Shown here piece by piece: positions 1 to 8,275 of a DNA stretch of 64,000 nt; within the stretch, counting starts at the first letter, position 1, and the number at the start of each line of letters is the position of its first letter. Position numbers and translations under genes: made by a program. The stretch spans positions 434,001 through 498,000 of the forward strand of contig NZ_KE384548.1 in NCBI RefSeq assembly GCF_000426625.1, written 5' to 3'. Below the pieces are notes generated by a model. It was given only the letters and a program-made list of their open reading frames with translations, ran no database searches and was not told the origin of the DNA. This DNA is from Psychrilyobacter atlanticus DSM 19335 (lineage in GTDB: Bacteria > Fusobacteriota > Fusobacteriia > Fusobacteriales > Fusobacteriaceae).

Positions 1-225
1 GAATTAAGAAATCGCCTTGCTGCATATATCTTGTTTTCACAAAATAATAATATTTATAGGGAAAAACATACTGAAACTGCTGAATATTTAGGTGTTAGCT
101 ATAGACATCTATTGCATACTTTCAAGGAGTTTACTGATAAGGGGATTCTAATAAAAAATGGAAAGTATTACCAAATAGATACAGAATCTTTAAAGCTTCT
201 GTCACTTGATATTCAAATTATATAA
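1..225 (+). CDS. Crp/Fnr-family regulator, C-terminal DNA-binding part (partial)
   Basis: The reading frame is open from the first base of the window, so the start lies outside it. The visible 74 residues begin [14 protein letters not shown] and continue into a winged helix-turn-helix ([34 protein letters not shown]). This layout is typical of the C-terminus of Crp/Fnr regulators, especially the YeiL-like branch: a dimer-helix end, then the recognition helix, then the wing. The nucleotide-binding or sensor domain is not visible. A full-length relative is encoded at 31924-32568. A strong hairpin terminator follows at 333-372. The family is fairly sure; the effector and targets are unknown. Confidence 0.75.
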   Translation, partial: ELRNRLAAYILFSQNNNIYREKHTETAEYLGVSYRHLLHTFKEFTDKGILIKNGKYYQIDTESLKLLSLDIQII

Positions 226-332
226 TATTGGCTTCTCAAAGAAGACTCTTTTATAGCTCAAAACATTACATAGAAATCTAAGAATTTATTTCTATTAATT
301 AGATTATTAAATCTAAATCCTTGAAAAAGAAT

Positions 333-372
333 AACTAAAAAGTCTACCAATTAAGGTAGACTTTTTTTAGTT
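333..372. terminator. Bidirectional intrinsic terminator
   Basis: A long near-perfect stem (AACTAAAAAGTCTACC paired with GGTAGACTTTTTTTAGTT) with a 6-nt loop and T/A runs on both sides. It ends the regulator transcript and could also stop transcription from the other side. Confidence 0.8.
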
Positions 373-643
373 ATTTTAACATGTAATTTATTGTACATTT
401 ATTTAGTGTTTTTTCATTTTTTGTTTGTAGTCTATACTATTTTATTAGTTCTCAGACTGTCCGCAGATACTCTCAAAACACCAAACTGGATAAACACTAA
501 TAATGTCAACGGTTTAATTTTTTGAGAATATAATATAACCGAAATTATATTTATTTTGATTACTTCCTATAATTTTTAATAGTCATACAACTAAGAAAGG
601 ATAAAGAGATAAAAGGTTATAATAAAAATATTTGCTTTAATAG
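373..643. other. Intergenic stretch with no recognised gene
   Basis: AT-rich sequence between the terminator and the minus-strand nucleotidyltransferase gene. I see no open frame with a ribosome-binding site, no clear hairpin and no RNA gene. Confidence 0.5.
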
Positions 644-1117
644 TTAATAATTATTTTCCATATATTTTTTTATCAGAGTAATTTTTTCCTCTCTATTAGG
701 CAATAATTTGTAGATACTATACCAGTCATTTAATTTAGCCAAAGGAATTTTTATATTATCAATCTCCATAAAATCTCCAATAGAGTCCTTAGTAAAGTCA
801 AAAGAATAATCTTTGCCACCAAAACAGATACATAACCCTGCCATAACGTCTATTTCTATTCCGTCAATAATGTACTCATAAAAATATCTAGTTTTATAAA
901 TTTTATTAGGAAATCTTTCTTGTTTTTCGCCTAAATCAGATAAAATATTATCTAATTTATTAATGTCTTTTAAATCAATTAAAATATCAATATCTCTAGG
1001 ACCCTGAACTATTCCATAATAGTTTAGCATTATTGATGCTCCTACAGCCCAAGTAATATTTTGATCATCTAATAATTTAGCAATTTTTTTTAAAACAAAT
1101 TCCAGTTGATTATTCAT
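644..1117 (-). CDS. Nucleotidyltransferase-like protein (AbiEii/DUF6036 type)
   Basis: 157 residues from the ATG at 1117, preceded by GGAGG at a good distance. A longer in-frame start at 1168 has no such site. The core GASIMLNYYGIVQGPRDIDILID has the glycine-serine and paired aspartates (DID) of the polymerase-beta nucleotidyltransferase fold, as in AbiEii-type antitoxin/toxin and DUF6036 proteins. A further acidic residue (EIDVM, about residue 95) could complete the metal triad. No partner toxin or antitoxin gene is visible beside it, so an orphan housekeeping or defence role are both possible. Fold assignment is good; function is inferred. Confidence 0.65.
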   Translation of the reverse strand: MNNQLEFVLKKIAKLLDDQNITWAVGASIMLNYYGIVQGPRDIDILIDLKDINKLDNILSDLGEKQERFPNKIYKTRYFYEYIIDGIEIDVMAGLCICFGGKDYSFDFTKDSIGDFMEIDNIKIPLAKLNDWYSIYKLLPNREEKITLIKKYMENNY

Positions 1118-1212
1118 TTTGTACCTCCAAATAAAATTGTATAATTGATTTATTATAATCGCATTCAATTTTAAAATGCAATGAAATAAATAAAAAGTTT
1201 TAAATCAAAATT

Positions 1213-1260
1213 AATCGGAGACAAAATTCAAATGGAATTGAAGACAAAATAATAAAAAAT
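1213..1260. repeat. Direct repeat copy A (flanks the AlbA-type gene)
   Basis: About 45 bp sharing GACAAAATT and ATTGAAGACAAAA blocks with 3352-3399 in the same orientation and order. The spaced repeated blocks look like the multiple terminal repeats of some insertion sequences (for example the IS21 type), but no transposase is present. Confidence 0.45.
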
Positions 1261-1433
1261 ATAAAAAAAAGATTAAGTGTATTGCTTTTATCGCTCGATA
1301 AAAGTATTATGCTAAATACCATACTATTTTGTGTTGTTTTAATAAATTTTAACACACTTTATATAAGCGTTAAAAATAACATTATTTTCTTTTTTAATAA
1401 AAGAAGGAAAGGTTTGGCCCTCTCCTAAAAATT

Positions 1434-1598
1434 TTACTTTTTATTGATTTCGGAACTCCCGAAATAGAAACCTATTATCAGCATGGTGATATTGGTTATA
1501 GAGCCAACTACCATGCTATTCATCTGTTTGTCGCTGCCTACTTCTCCCTTTAAGATTATCCAGTATAGGTAAATACAAAACAGCACCCATACAATGTA
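1434..1598 (-). pseudogene. Remnant of a small two-helix membrane protein (holin-like tail)
   Basis: An open frame of about 54 codons with no ATG/GTG/TTG start backed by a ribosome-binding site and a stop codon just upstream. It encodes a hydrophobic segment (WVLFCIYLYWIILKG), a short polar linker and a second hydrophobic segment ending GFYFGSSEINKK. The FYFGSS-plus-lysine ending recalls small phage holin-type proteins. It is read as a decayed C-terminal piece. A functional short gene is unlikely but not excluded. Confidence 0.35.
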
Positions 1599-1638
1599 CT
1601 AGTGATTCTAATTTCTATCTGTTCATAGAACTGTATAA

Positions 1639-3054
1639 TTATAAAGAAACCTTTTGTTTTTTAATAATATAATGAGTTGATTTTCCCTTCCCTACTTTTA
1701 AAATAATTTCTTTTTTTCTCATTTCTTCTAGTACTTTTCTTGCTCTAGAATCTTTAACATTTAAAAGTTCTTCTACTTCTTTTTTTGTAACTTGCTCGTT
1801 TTCTTTTATAAAGTTATAAATTATTTTTTCTTGATTATTTAATATTTTTCCAGTACTTTTCGAGTTTTCCAGTATTTTTCCAGTACTTTTCGAGTTTTCC
1901 AGTATTTTTCCAGTACTTTCATTTCTAAATAATCTAACTCCTACAAAATCATTGACTTCTTCTATAAATGGCTCTTTTAATCCCGCCTTTAAACAAGATA
2001 ATTTAATTCTATTTATTCCACTTCCCCATTGCTCAATGTAGTTTAATTCTTTAAAGACTCTAGCAACCACTCTATTTCTTACCTCAGATCTACCTGTAAA
2101 GATATCTTCATTAGTTAACCCGTTAGGTAATCCTCCTGGAGAAACAATTTCTATCCTATTGTCGTAGATGGCGACCTTAATATCTCTTCCTAGGTTACTA
2201 TAATCTCTATGGACAATGGCATTAATTAACGTTTCTCTTATCGCTACTTCTGGAATTTCATAGGTATCTACCCTTTGGAGGCCTTTAATATCACCTCTAA
2301 GGTTCAAATGATTTTTTATAAATATTTCTATGTTTTCTAGTTGAGCAAAAAGATCTTTGCTATATTCTTTTTTATCTAAAAATACCTCCATAGTGTTTCC
2401 TTTAAATCGGCTGCACTTTGTGGAGACATTTTCTAAAATACCAAGTATTATTAGAAGACCATTAGTTGGATATTTATTACCGTTTTCAATTTTAATTAAT
2501 TTTAACGTCAACAATTTTTCTTCTGTGAGTTCTTTCTGGAATTCGGTAAAGACTTTCTTTAAAGTCGATAAATTTAAAGAGTCAAGTTTATAATCATAAT
2601 TGATATCTTCATCAAAGGTAATATTTCTTTTTTGTCTTTCTAATTCGATTATATTTTCAAAACTAGCTTTTCTGTTAGTCGCTCCTAATCTTATATAAGT
2701 TCCGTTATTTTTCCCTTGAGATTTTAGATAATACGGAACTAAATTTCCCTTATGAACCTCTATAACCAATATTATTTGCCCTTCTATATTTTTAGTATAG
2801 ATTTCAGGGATTATATTAGGATAGCAACTTTCATAGAGAATAGAAGATATTTTATCTTGAATATCAAAAATATCACCCTCAATACCAACAATATTTCTAT
2901 TATCATCAACACCTATAATTAATTTACCACCTGCTGTATTAGAGAAAGCAATTATAGATTTAGCAATACTCTGATTATTAGGTAGTTTTTCTTTAAATTC
3001 TAAAACCTTACTTTCTCCTAATTTTATTTCATCTTCTAATTTCAATCTTTTCAC
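1639..3054 (-). CDS. AlbA/Schlafen-type ATP-binding putative regulator
   Basis: 471 residues from an ATG preceded by GAAGGTG. Domains in order: AlbA_2 (Schlafen-like nucleic-acid binding) at about 10-130, with EFKEKLPN and AFSNTAGGKLIIGVDD; a GHKL-type HATPase_c_4 domain at about 265-375 (RETLINAIVHRDYS, NRIEIVSPGGLPNG, EQWGSGINRI); and a C-terminal winged helix (TKKEVEELLNVKDSRARKVLEEMRKK). Between the last two sits a tandem repeat, STGKILENSK, nearly three times. These proteins are common in accessory DNA and are thought to be DNA-binding regulators or defence-related. The gene lies between two direct repeats (1213 and 3352), suggesting horizontal acquisition. Confidence 0.8.
   Translation of the reverse strand: MKRLKLEDEIKLGESKVLEFKEKLPNNQSIAKSIIAFSNTAGGKLIIGVDDNRNIVGIEGDIFDIQDKISSILYESCYPNIIPEIYTKNIEGQIILVIEVHKGNLVPYYLKSQGKNNGTYIRLGATNRKASFENIIELERQKRNITFDEDINYDYKLDSLNLSTLKKVFTEFQKELTEEKLLTLKLIKIENGNKYPTNGLLIILGILENVSTKCSRFKGNTMEVFLDKKEYSKDLFAQLENIEIFIKNHLNLRGDIKGLQRVDTYEIPEVAIRETLINAIVHRDYSNLGRDIKVAIYDNRIEIVSPGGLPNGLTNEDIFTGRSEVRNRVVARVFKELNYIEQWGSGINRIKLSCLKAGLKEPFIEEVNDFVGVRLFRNESTGKILENSKSTGKILENSKSTGKILNNQEKIIYNFIKENEQVTKKEVEELLNVKDSRARKVLEEMRKKEIILKVGKGKSTHYIIKKQKVSL
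1849..1918 (-). repeat. 30-bp tandem repeat inside the AlbA-type gene
   Basis: Two full and one partial copy of a 30-bp unit encode STGKILENSK in the linker before the C-terminal winged helix. The copies are almost identical in DNA, so the array is recent or prone to slippage. Unit gain or loss keeps the frame. Confidence 0.85.
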
Positions 3055-3211
3055 CTTCTATTTTTTTTATTAATATAATAAGTTGTACTACCTTTTCCTT
3101 TTTCTATCATGTATTTTAATTCTGCTTTTATTAATCGACTCTATCTCATAAAAATTACGTTCCTCTAAATTATCTACCTTATATAAAAATATACAGTGAG
3201 ACCAACTTAAT

Positions 3212-3244
3212 TTGAATTATGCAGACAGTGTCTGCATAATTCAA
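3212..3244. repeat. Perfect 33-bp palindrome (16-bp arms, 1-nt centre)
   Basis: TTGAATTATGCAGACA, one G, then its exact reverse complement. A T-rich stretch follows on the plus strand, so it may terminate transcription, but no plus-strand gene precedes it. It could also be the end of a small mobile repeat or a protein-binding site. Confidence 0.8.
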
Positions 3245-3351
3245 TATTTTTTATAATTTTCATTTATTCCTCTAATTTGTCATTTAATTTTTATAAACTT
3301 ATATTATTATTATACCATACCTACAGTTTCTTGGATTTCAAATAATAAAAT

Positions 3352-3399
3352 AATCACGGACAAAATTTTAAGAAAATTGAAGACAAAACAATAAATAAT
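3352..3399. repeat. Direct repeat copy B
   Basis: Partner of the repeat at 1213-1260, same orientation, sharing GACAAAATT and AATTGAAGACAAAA with the same spacing. Together they bracket the holin-like remnant and the AlbA-type gene, about 2.1 kb. Confidence 0.45.
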
Positions 3400-3816
3400 A
3401 CTAAATAAAAAAGTGATAAATTTATAACGCCCCTCTAAGACTGATTTTATTACTCTTCAAAATGAAAGTTACAAAAAAGATATTATGGAACTTACATAAT
3501 TCTAATTAAACCCATTTTTATTAATTTTTATCTAATCATTACAGATAGTATATAATTTACTTTTATTATTGCTGTTTAGTAATGATAATAATTAAACTTA
3601 TTTTAATTATTATCAAGAATTTAATTTTAATTCCTTTTCTTTTCCAAAAGCCTTTATTTTACTAGCTAAAGATATTCATTGAAATATTTTATGGAGTATA
3701 TTTTAATTTTCTATTTCATGATTTTTTAATATTTGCCTTTTTTTATTAATTAGCTATTAAAAATTATCCTTAGCTATTATCATTTATCAACGTTTTTTTA
3801 ATCAGCTTATTCAGTG

Positions 3817-3839
3817 TTGATATCAAAGTTGAGTATAAT
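3817..3839 (+). promoter_or_regulatory. Putative promoter and autorepressor operator
   Basis: A TATAAT box at 3834-3839 lies 21 nt before the TTG start of the S24 repressor. Overlapping its upstream side is the 10-bp palindrome TTGATATCAA (3817-3826), and related half-sites (ATCAACG, AAAGTTGA) lie nearby. The placement suits self-repression but is inferred. Confidence 0.45.
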
Positions 3840-3860
3840 ATTATTAATGAGGTGATTAAT

Positions 3861-4511
3861 TTGAGTGATTATATTGTATTGGAAAAAATGAGAATAAAAT
3901 TAGGAGAATTTTTAAAAAATAAAAGAGAGAGTAAAAATTATGGATTAAATCAATTTTGTATGAATAATAATATTCAAACATCGCTATATTCTAGATTAGA
4001 AAATGGGAAGGTTCAAAAGATAAATCCATACCTGCTAAAAAAGATAGCGAGAGGGTTAAAAATAGATTATAAAGAATTATATATAATAGTTAACTACTTA
4101 GAAGATGGCAATGATATAGAACAGAAAATTAAAACTCCTACAATCAAAATCCCTTTATTCGAATCAATATCAGTAGGATACGGATTTAAAGAAGGAGCCG
4201 TTCTTGACTATATAGTCGTTCCTGAGTTAAAGAATACGCATCTTTATTATGCAATTAAATTAATGGGGAATTCTATGGAACCGACTATTAAAGATCGTTC
4301 TATAATTATTATAAAAAAAGATGAGAGTATCACGGATGGTGAAATAGGGGCTTTTATAGTAGAGGGTGGAGCTGTAGTAAAAAGAATTAGAAGAGGCGAG
4401 AATGAAAACATTTTAATTAGTGACAACCATAGCTATATGCCAATAGTTATAAGAAATGAAGAAGACTATCATGAATGTGGGAGAATCGTTAAAGTTATAA
4501 CTGATTTATAA
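3861..4511 (+). CDS. S24 (LexA/CI-like) HTH repressor-peptidase
   Basis: 216 residues from TTG at 3861, chosen because GAGGTGA sits 6 nt ahead; a GTG at 3852 lies inside that site. An XRE-type helix-turn-helix occupies about residues 8-75 (LGEFLKNKRESKNYGLNQFCMNNNIQTSLYSRLENG). The C-terminal half is an S24 peptidase domain with the catalytic Ser138 in GNSMEPT and Lys174 in AVVKRI. The usual Ala-Gly or Cys-Gly cleavage pair is not obvious; ISVGYGF is in the expected position. Such proteins repress prophage or stress genes and self-cleave when RecA is activated. Targets here are unknown. The diguanylate cyclase starts 49 nt downstream. Confidence 0.85.
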   Translation: MSDYIVLEKMRIKLGEFLKNKRESKNYGLNQFCMNNNIQTSLYSRLENGKVQKINPYLLKKIARGLKIDYKELYIIVNYLEDGNDIEQKIKTPTIKIPLFESISVGYGFKEGAVLDYIVVPELKNTHLYYAIKLMGNSMEPTIKDRSIIIIKKDESITDGEIGAFIVEGGAVVKRIRRGENENILISDNHSYMPIVIRNEEDYHECGRIVKVITDL

Positions 4512-4560
4512 AAATATATTTTAAATTTAAATAAGATACTAAGAAGTAAGGGAGAATATT

Positions 4561-5454
4561 ATGGATTTAACAAAACTTGTCGAGAAGAACGGAAAAGTAT
4601 TAACAGAGTTATTGGATCTTCTTCCAGTTCCTGTTTTTTATAAAAATAAAGAGGGGATCTACTTAGGTTGTAATAAGGAATTTGAAAAAATATTAAATCT
4701 TTCAAGAGAAGATATTTTAGGGAAAACAAGTTTTGAACTATATCCTAAACAATTAGCAGATTGTCATTTCCAAAAAGATAATGAGTTATTTAAACAGCCA
4801 GGTCTTCAAATTTATGATGGGACACTTATATTGCGTAATGGAGAATCATCTATTTTTCGTTATCATAAAGCGAGTTTTACAAATGAAGATGGTAAAATTA
4901 TGGGGCTTATAGGTGTTGCATTTAATATTAAACAGGAAAAAACTTTGGAAAAATTTGCTAACTATGATTGCCTTACTGGATTACTTAATCGACGCATAGG
5001 GTTAGAACTATTAAATAAGTCTATTAATGAATGTAAAAATAAAACAAGTTTTCTATCTGTTGTTTTAATGGATATAGATTACTTCAAACAAATTAACGAT
5101 ACTTATGGACACAACTTCGGAGATCAAGTTCTTAAAAAAATTTCTCAGATATTAAAAGATAACTTAAGAGAAAATGACATTATTTTTAGGTATGGAGGAG
5201 AAGAATTTATATATGTACTTCCTAATACCAGTAAAGAGAAAGCTTTTTTTATATCGGAAAGGATACGAAAGAATATATTTACAATTTTTAGTGATTATGA
5301 CCTAAAAATCCAGAAAGGTATTTCGGCAAGTTTTGGAATATCATTGTTTCCAAATAATGGAACTACTATCAATCAGTTGATTAACAAAGCGGATAGTGCT
5401 ATGTATAAAATAAAAAAAAATGGACGTAATGGAGTAGGGGTTGCAATTGAATAA
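4561..5454 (+). CDS. PAS-GGDEF diguanylate cyclase
   Basis: 297 residues, ribosome-binding site GGGAG just before the ATG. A PAS sensor domain covers about 13-125 (LDLLPVPVFYKNKEGIYLGCNKEFEKIL). A GGDEF domain covers about 135-297, with the active-site loop GGEEF at 212-216 and an intact product-inhibition I-site RxxD (REND, 203-206) five residues upstream. There is no membrane segment, so it should be a cytoplasmic sensor that makes cyclic di-GMP from GTP. It lies directly after the S24 repressor and may be co-transcribed. Cyclic di-GMP riboswitches and an HD-GYP phosphodiesterase at 60-63 kb form the output side of the same signalling network. Confidence 0.9.
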   Translation: MDLTKLVEKNGKVLTELLDLLPVPVFYKNKEGIYLGCNKEFEKILNLSREDILGKTSFELYPKQLADCHFQKDNELFKQPGLQIYDGTLILRNGESSIFRYHKASFTNEDGKIMGLIGVAFNIKQEKTLEKFANYDCLTGLLNRRIGLELLNKSINECKNKTSFLSVVLMDIDYFKQINDTYGHNFGDQVLKKISQILKDNLRENDIIFRYGGEEFIYVLPNTSKEKAFFISERIRKNIFTIFSDYDLKIQKGISASFGISLFPNNGTTINQLINKADSAMYKIKKNGRNGVGVAIE

Positions 5455-5482
5455 AAAAAACTATTTTCAAAAGGTAGTTTTT
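5454..5482 (+). terminator. Short intrinsic terminator
   Basis: AAAACTA and TAGTTTT arms around TTTTCAAAAGG, followed by T residues, directly after the diguanylate cyclase stop codon. Confidence 0.5.
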
Positions 5483-5580
5483 TAGTGCTTGTGGCTGAAA
5501 TCTGTGTTAGTGTAAATATAAGAACTAACAATAGAATAAAAGTTCTTAAGTTTTAATTGTATTTTATTAGGAGGAAGAAG

Positions 5581-5919
5581 ATGTTAAAAAAAAGAAGTAT
5601 TGGGATGTGCATAGTTTTAAGTGTTATTACTCTAGGAATTTATTCTTTGTTTTGGATGGTAGGATTAGCTAATGATTTTGCAAGTAAGAATAATGAACCT
5701 GCTCAAGGAGGTAAATTGATTTTATTAACAATAATAACTTTTGGGATTTATTTTTTAATTTGGAATTATAAAATGGGAGATTCTATTGAAAAATCAGGAG
5801 GAACAAATGAGGGAACAATTTATTTAGTTTTATCCATTTTTAGTTTAAGTATTGTTTCGCTAGCGTTAATGCAAATACAAGAAAATAAATTATGTGAATT
5901 AAAAAGTCTTCAAAGTTAA
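5581..5919 (+). CDS. DUF4234 membrane protein
   Basis: 112 residues from the ATG at 5581, with AGGAGGA 6-12 nt ahead. An upstream TTG at 5557 would include the ribosome-binding site. Three hydrophobic segments are visible, with the repeated signature RSIGMCIVLSVITLGIYSLFWM and LTIITFGIYFLIWNYKMGD typical of DUF4234. The role of this family is unknown. It stands alone, upstream of a terminator hairpin. An inverted repeat (TAAGAACT/AGTTCTTA, about 5519-5549) lies in its leader and may be regulatory. Confidence 0.75.
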   Translation: MLKKRSIGMCIVLSVITLGIYSLFWMVGLANDFASKNNEPAQGGKLILLTIITFGIYFLIWNYKMGDSIEKSGGTNEGTIYLVLSIFSLSIVSLALMQIQENKLCELKSLQS

Positions 5920-5936
5920 AAAATTATGACTTAAGG

Positions 5937-6049
5937 AGTGACCTATAAAATATAGGTCACTTTTTATTATTATTTTTGATTGGTTAATGATATGAAATTA
6001 TAGTTTAAAAAATCTGAGAATAGATGTACTATTAAAATAAGTTAATGAA
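5937..6049 (+). repeat. Terminator-promoter cassette, copy 1
   Basis: Begins with a perfect 11-bp-arm hairpin (AGTGACCTATA, AAA, TATAGGTCACT; 5937-5961) and T run that ends the DUF4234 gene. It continues into a conserved AT-rich block (TTATAGTTTAAAAAATCTGA, then AATAGAT...TATTAAAATAA) that looks like a promoter for the next gene. Copies 2 and 3 are at 28881 and 31758. Confidence 0.75.
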
Positions 6050-6068
6050 TTAAAAGAAAGGAGAATAA

Positions 6069-6263
6069 ATGAATAAAATATTATTAAGTATATTAATAAC
6101 TGGAATTTTTTCAGCTTGTTCAAACTCAGAATTGAAAACAACCGTTTTTTCTCAAAAACAAGAGTATAAATTATTAAAAACTGAAACAAGAGAATTAAAG
6201 ATGGAAATTGAAGAATTGAAAAGAGAAATCCAAAAATTGGCTGATTTTAAGAATGAAAGTTAG
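6069..6263 (+). CDS. Small coiled-coil lipoprotein, paralogue 1
   Basis: 64 residues. A 17-residue signal peptide ends in FSAC, an acceptable fusobacterial lipobox with Cys17. The mature part is a short charged coiled coil (EYKLLKTETRELKMEIEELKREIQKLADF). The paralogue at 29019-29210 is nearly identical through the signal peptide and has the same repeat cassette upstream. It probably sits in an outer-membrane-facing leaflet like other short fusobacterial coiled-coil envelope proteins (compare FadA-like adhesins), but the specific function is unknown. Confidence 0.7.
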   Translation: MNKILLSILITGIFSACSNSELKTTVFSQKQEYKLLKTETRELKMEIEELKREIQKLADFKNES

Positions 6264-6333
6264 ATAATAGAATGAATATGCAATAAAGATTAGAAAGAGA
6301 ATTAAAATAAATATAAAAAAGAAAGGGGGAGCG

Positions 6334-6573
6334 ATGTTAGAAGAAATTTTTTATACTATATGTTTTATTGGGTTCTTATTTTGGGTTCCTATTTTAGTCG
6401 CTATTATAATTTTAATACTATTGAGTTTATTATTAAGAAATAAGATTAAAAATTGGTTTGTTAGAGGCTGTGTATGTTTTATTATTACAGCATTAATTAT
6501 ATCACTAACTTATCCTTATTTACTAGAATTACAAGAAATGTATCTTAGGAAAATTAATTTTAATTGGCAATAA
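6334..6573 (+). CDS. Small membrane protein, unknown function
   Basis: 79 residues, preceded by AAGGGGGAG. Two hydrophobic helices (about 6-32 and 45-62) are separated by a basic loop (RNKIKNWFVRG). I do not recognise a family. It lies 30 nt before the DUF2628 gene and is likely co-transcribed with it. Confidence 0.55.
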   Translation: MLEEIFYTICFIGFLFWVPILVAIIILILLSLLLRNKIKNWFVRGCVCFIITALIISLTYPYLLELQEMYLRKINFNWQ

Positions 6574-6603
6574 GGCATTAACAAAAGGAGAATAAAGAAA
6601 AAT

Positions 6604-7251
6604 ATGGATATTTATGCAGGATTTATAACAGCAGCAGCAATAACGTTTTGGATATGGTTTCCTTTGGTAATTTCAATTCTTTGTATGGTTATCTTGGGTG
6701 GAGTAATTTATAAAAAGTCTCTTAAAAGTCGTGTGAATCTAGAAGAAATGTCTGATTATAGAAAGATAGAAAAAAGAATGATTACAGAAAAATCGATTTT
6801 TCAAACGAAAGGAAAAAAAACATATTTCTTTACGGATGAGGATAGAAATTTTTTAGAAGAAAATTTAGAAGAAATGTCCAAAAGAATAGGTGAAAAGAGT
6901 GAATATTATATAAAAAGTTTTTATGGTAATAAGAATAAGTATAATATCGGAAGTGCGATTGGAGGAGTTTTTTGGTTGGGATATAGAGGGATGTTTAAAG
7001 AATTATTTATTACTTTCTCTCTCATCGGAGTATCAGACTATATAATTTTTAATCTAGGTATTGAATTAAGCCTAGGTATTCCTATTGCAGCTATATTGGG
7101 TTCGCTTGGAAATTATATGTATTTTAAATCACTCCAAAGAAGAATAAAGAATAATAAAGGAGAGGTACACTGGGGATGGGGGATTTCTTTGACAATATTT
7201 TTAATGATCTTTTATGTATATTTTACTACTATATTGTATAATACAATTTAA
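6604..7251 (+). CDS. DUF2628 membrane protein
   Basis: 215 residues. An N-terminal hydrophobic helix (about 8-36), a charged middle (to about 115), then FWLGYRGMFKELFI followed by two or three membrane helices, the hallmark of DUF2628. Function of the family is unknown. AAGGAG lies 13 nt before the ATG, a long spacing; no better start is visible in frame. Confidence 0.65.
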   Translation: MDIYAGFITAAAITFWIWFPLVISILCMVILGGVIYKKSLKSRVNLEEMSDYRKIEKRMITEKSIFQTKGKKTYFFTDEDRNFLEENLEEMSKRIGEKSEYYIKSFYGNKNKYNIGSAIGGVFWLGYRGMFKELFITFSLIGVSDYIIFNLGIELSLGIPIAAILGSLGNYMYFKSLQRRIKNNKGEVHWGWGISLTIFLMIFYVYFTTILYNTI

Positions 7252-7370
7252 TCCAAGTATTATTAAAATAATTGAATTAGAAGTAATGATGAAAGGAATA
7301 AGATCAAAAGGTTTTAGGTATAATAATTTTATGTATGATTTATTAAAATAAATTAAAGAAGGTGAAAGTT

Positions 7371-7547
7371 ATTTTTTATTATATAGACATTCAAACTCAT
7401 TATATTCATAGGCAGCGTTTATGCAATCACTTACCAAAACAAAATAGAGAATATTTAGGTCATTATAAGCGCTTAGGAGAAGCTGTGGCTTCTGCGAAAG
7501 CTAAGGGTTATTTAGATGTAAATAGTTGCGATTACTGTTGTAATTAA
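7371..7547 (+). CDS. Ada-like mini zinc-binding protein, paralogue 1 (possible ATT start)
   Basis: A short protein with the pattern YID-x5-IH-x4-C-x9-YLG-x13-GYL-x5-C-x2-C. This resembles the small metal-binding domain of Ada (KxHxxxC ... GYxPCxxC), so the His/Cys residues probably bind zinc. Two paralogues lie at 43212 and 43431. Start choice is odd: AAGGTG is 6 nt before ATT (7371), while the in-frame GTG at 7362 overlaps that ribosome-binding site. By comparison with the 43212 paralogue, ATT is the better-placed start; the GTG gives 61 residues, the ATT 58. No function is known. Confidence 0.6.
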   Translation: MFYYIDIQTHYIHRQRLCNHLPKQNREYLGHYKRLGEAVASAKAKGYLDVNSCDYCCN

Positions 7548-7599
7548 AGAAAAAATCAAAATTTACGAAAGAAAAGTAAAGATGGAAGGGGGAAAAATT

Positions 7600-8223
7600 A
7601 TGGGAAATAAAAAAAATCATATTTTAGATTATATTATTGAATTGCAGTTTATAGCACAAGGAGGATTAACTTACTCTAAAGACCCTTTTGATATAGAGCG
7701 TTTTGAAAGGATTCGTCAAATAACGGCAGAGATCCTTAGTGAAAAAACAGATAAATCTCTAGAATTTGTAAAAGAAGTCTTTTGTAATGAAACAGGCTTT
7801 CAAACACCAAAACTAGATTGTAGAGCAGCTATATTTAAAGAAGATAAAATACTTCTTATACAGGAAAAGAATGGCACTTGGTCTTTACCTGGAGGATGGG
7901 TAGATGTAAATCAGTCTATAAAAACAAATACTATAAAAGAAGTAAAAGAAGAGGCTGGTTTAGATGTAGTAGCTGAAAAATTAATAGCTATCTTAGATAG
8001 GAATCTACACAATACTCCTAAATATATCTATGGGATTGCTAAATCTTTTATGCTATGTAAGACAATAGGCGGAAGTTTTAAAGAAAATATAGAAACTATC
8101 CAAAGTAATTATTTTAAAATAGATGAACTCCCAAAACTAGCTGTAGAGAAAAACACTGAGTCTCAAATTAAAATGTGCTTTGATGCTTATTATGATGAAA
8201 ACTGGGAAACTATTTGTGATTGA
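7600..8223 (+). CDS. NUDIX hydrolase with N-terminal helical domain
   Basis: 207 residues from ATG 7600; AGGGGG lies 7 nt ahead, inside a possible longer start at 7582. Residues about 1-65 match the helical Nudix_N_2 domain. The NUDIX fold follows, with GGWVDVNQSIKTNTIKEVKE then EAGL. In this box the first conserved Glu is Gln and the Arg is Lys, while the metal-binding EE pair is kept. It should hydrolyse a nucleoside-diphosphate-linked substrate such as an ADP-sugar; the substrate is not predictable. It lies 34 nt after the mini zinc protein and may share its transcript. Confidence 0.8.
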   Translation: MGNKKNHILDYIIELQFIAQGGLTYSKDPFDIERFERIRQITAEILSEKTDKSLEFVKEVFCNETGFQTPKLDCRAAIFKEDKILLIQEKNGTWSLPGGWVDVNQSIKTNTIKEVKEEAGLDVVAEKLIAILDRNLHNTPKYIYGIAKSFMLCKTIGGSFKENIETIQSNYFKIDELPKLAVEKNTESQIKMCFDAYYDENWETICD

Positions 8224-8275
8224 TAAATAAGTTTGGAAGAGTTGTTAAAGTGATATTGAATTTGTAGGAGGAAAA

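Larger units (their letters stand above)
3055..3816. other. Long intergenic region with palindrome and repeat
   Basis: About 760 bp between divergent genes. It holds a 33-bp perfect palindrome (3212-3244) and direct repeat copy B (3352-3399). The rest (3400-3780) shows no frame with a ribosome-binding site and no recognisable RNA gene. Confidence 0.5.

Noticed and set aside
644-1117. Toxin-antitoxin pair
   Set aside because: The nucleotidyltransferase fold is present, but no partner gene lies on either side.
2357-2593. 78-codon plus-strand frame
   Set aside because: Antisense of the AlbA-type gene with no ribosome-binding site.
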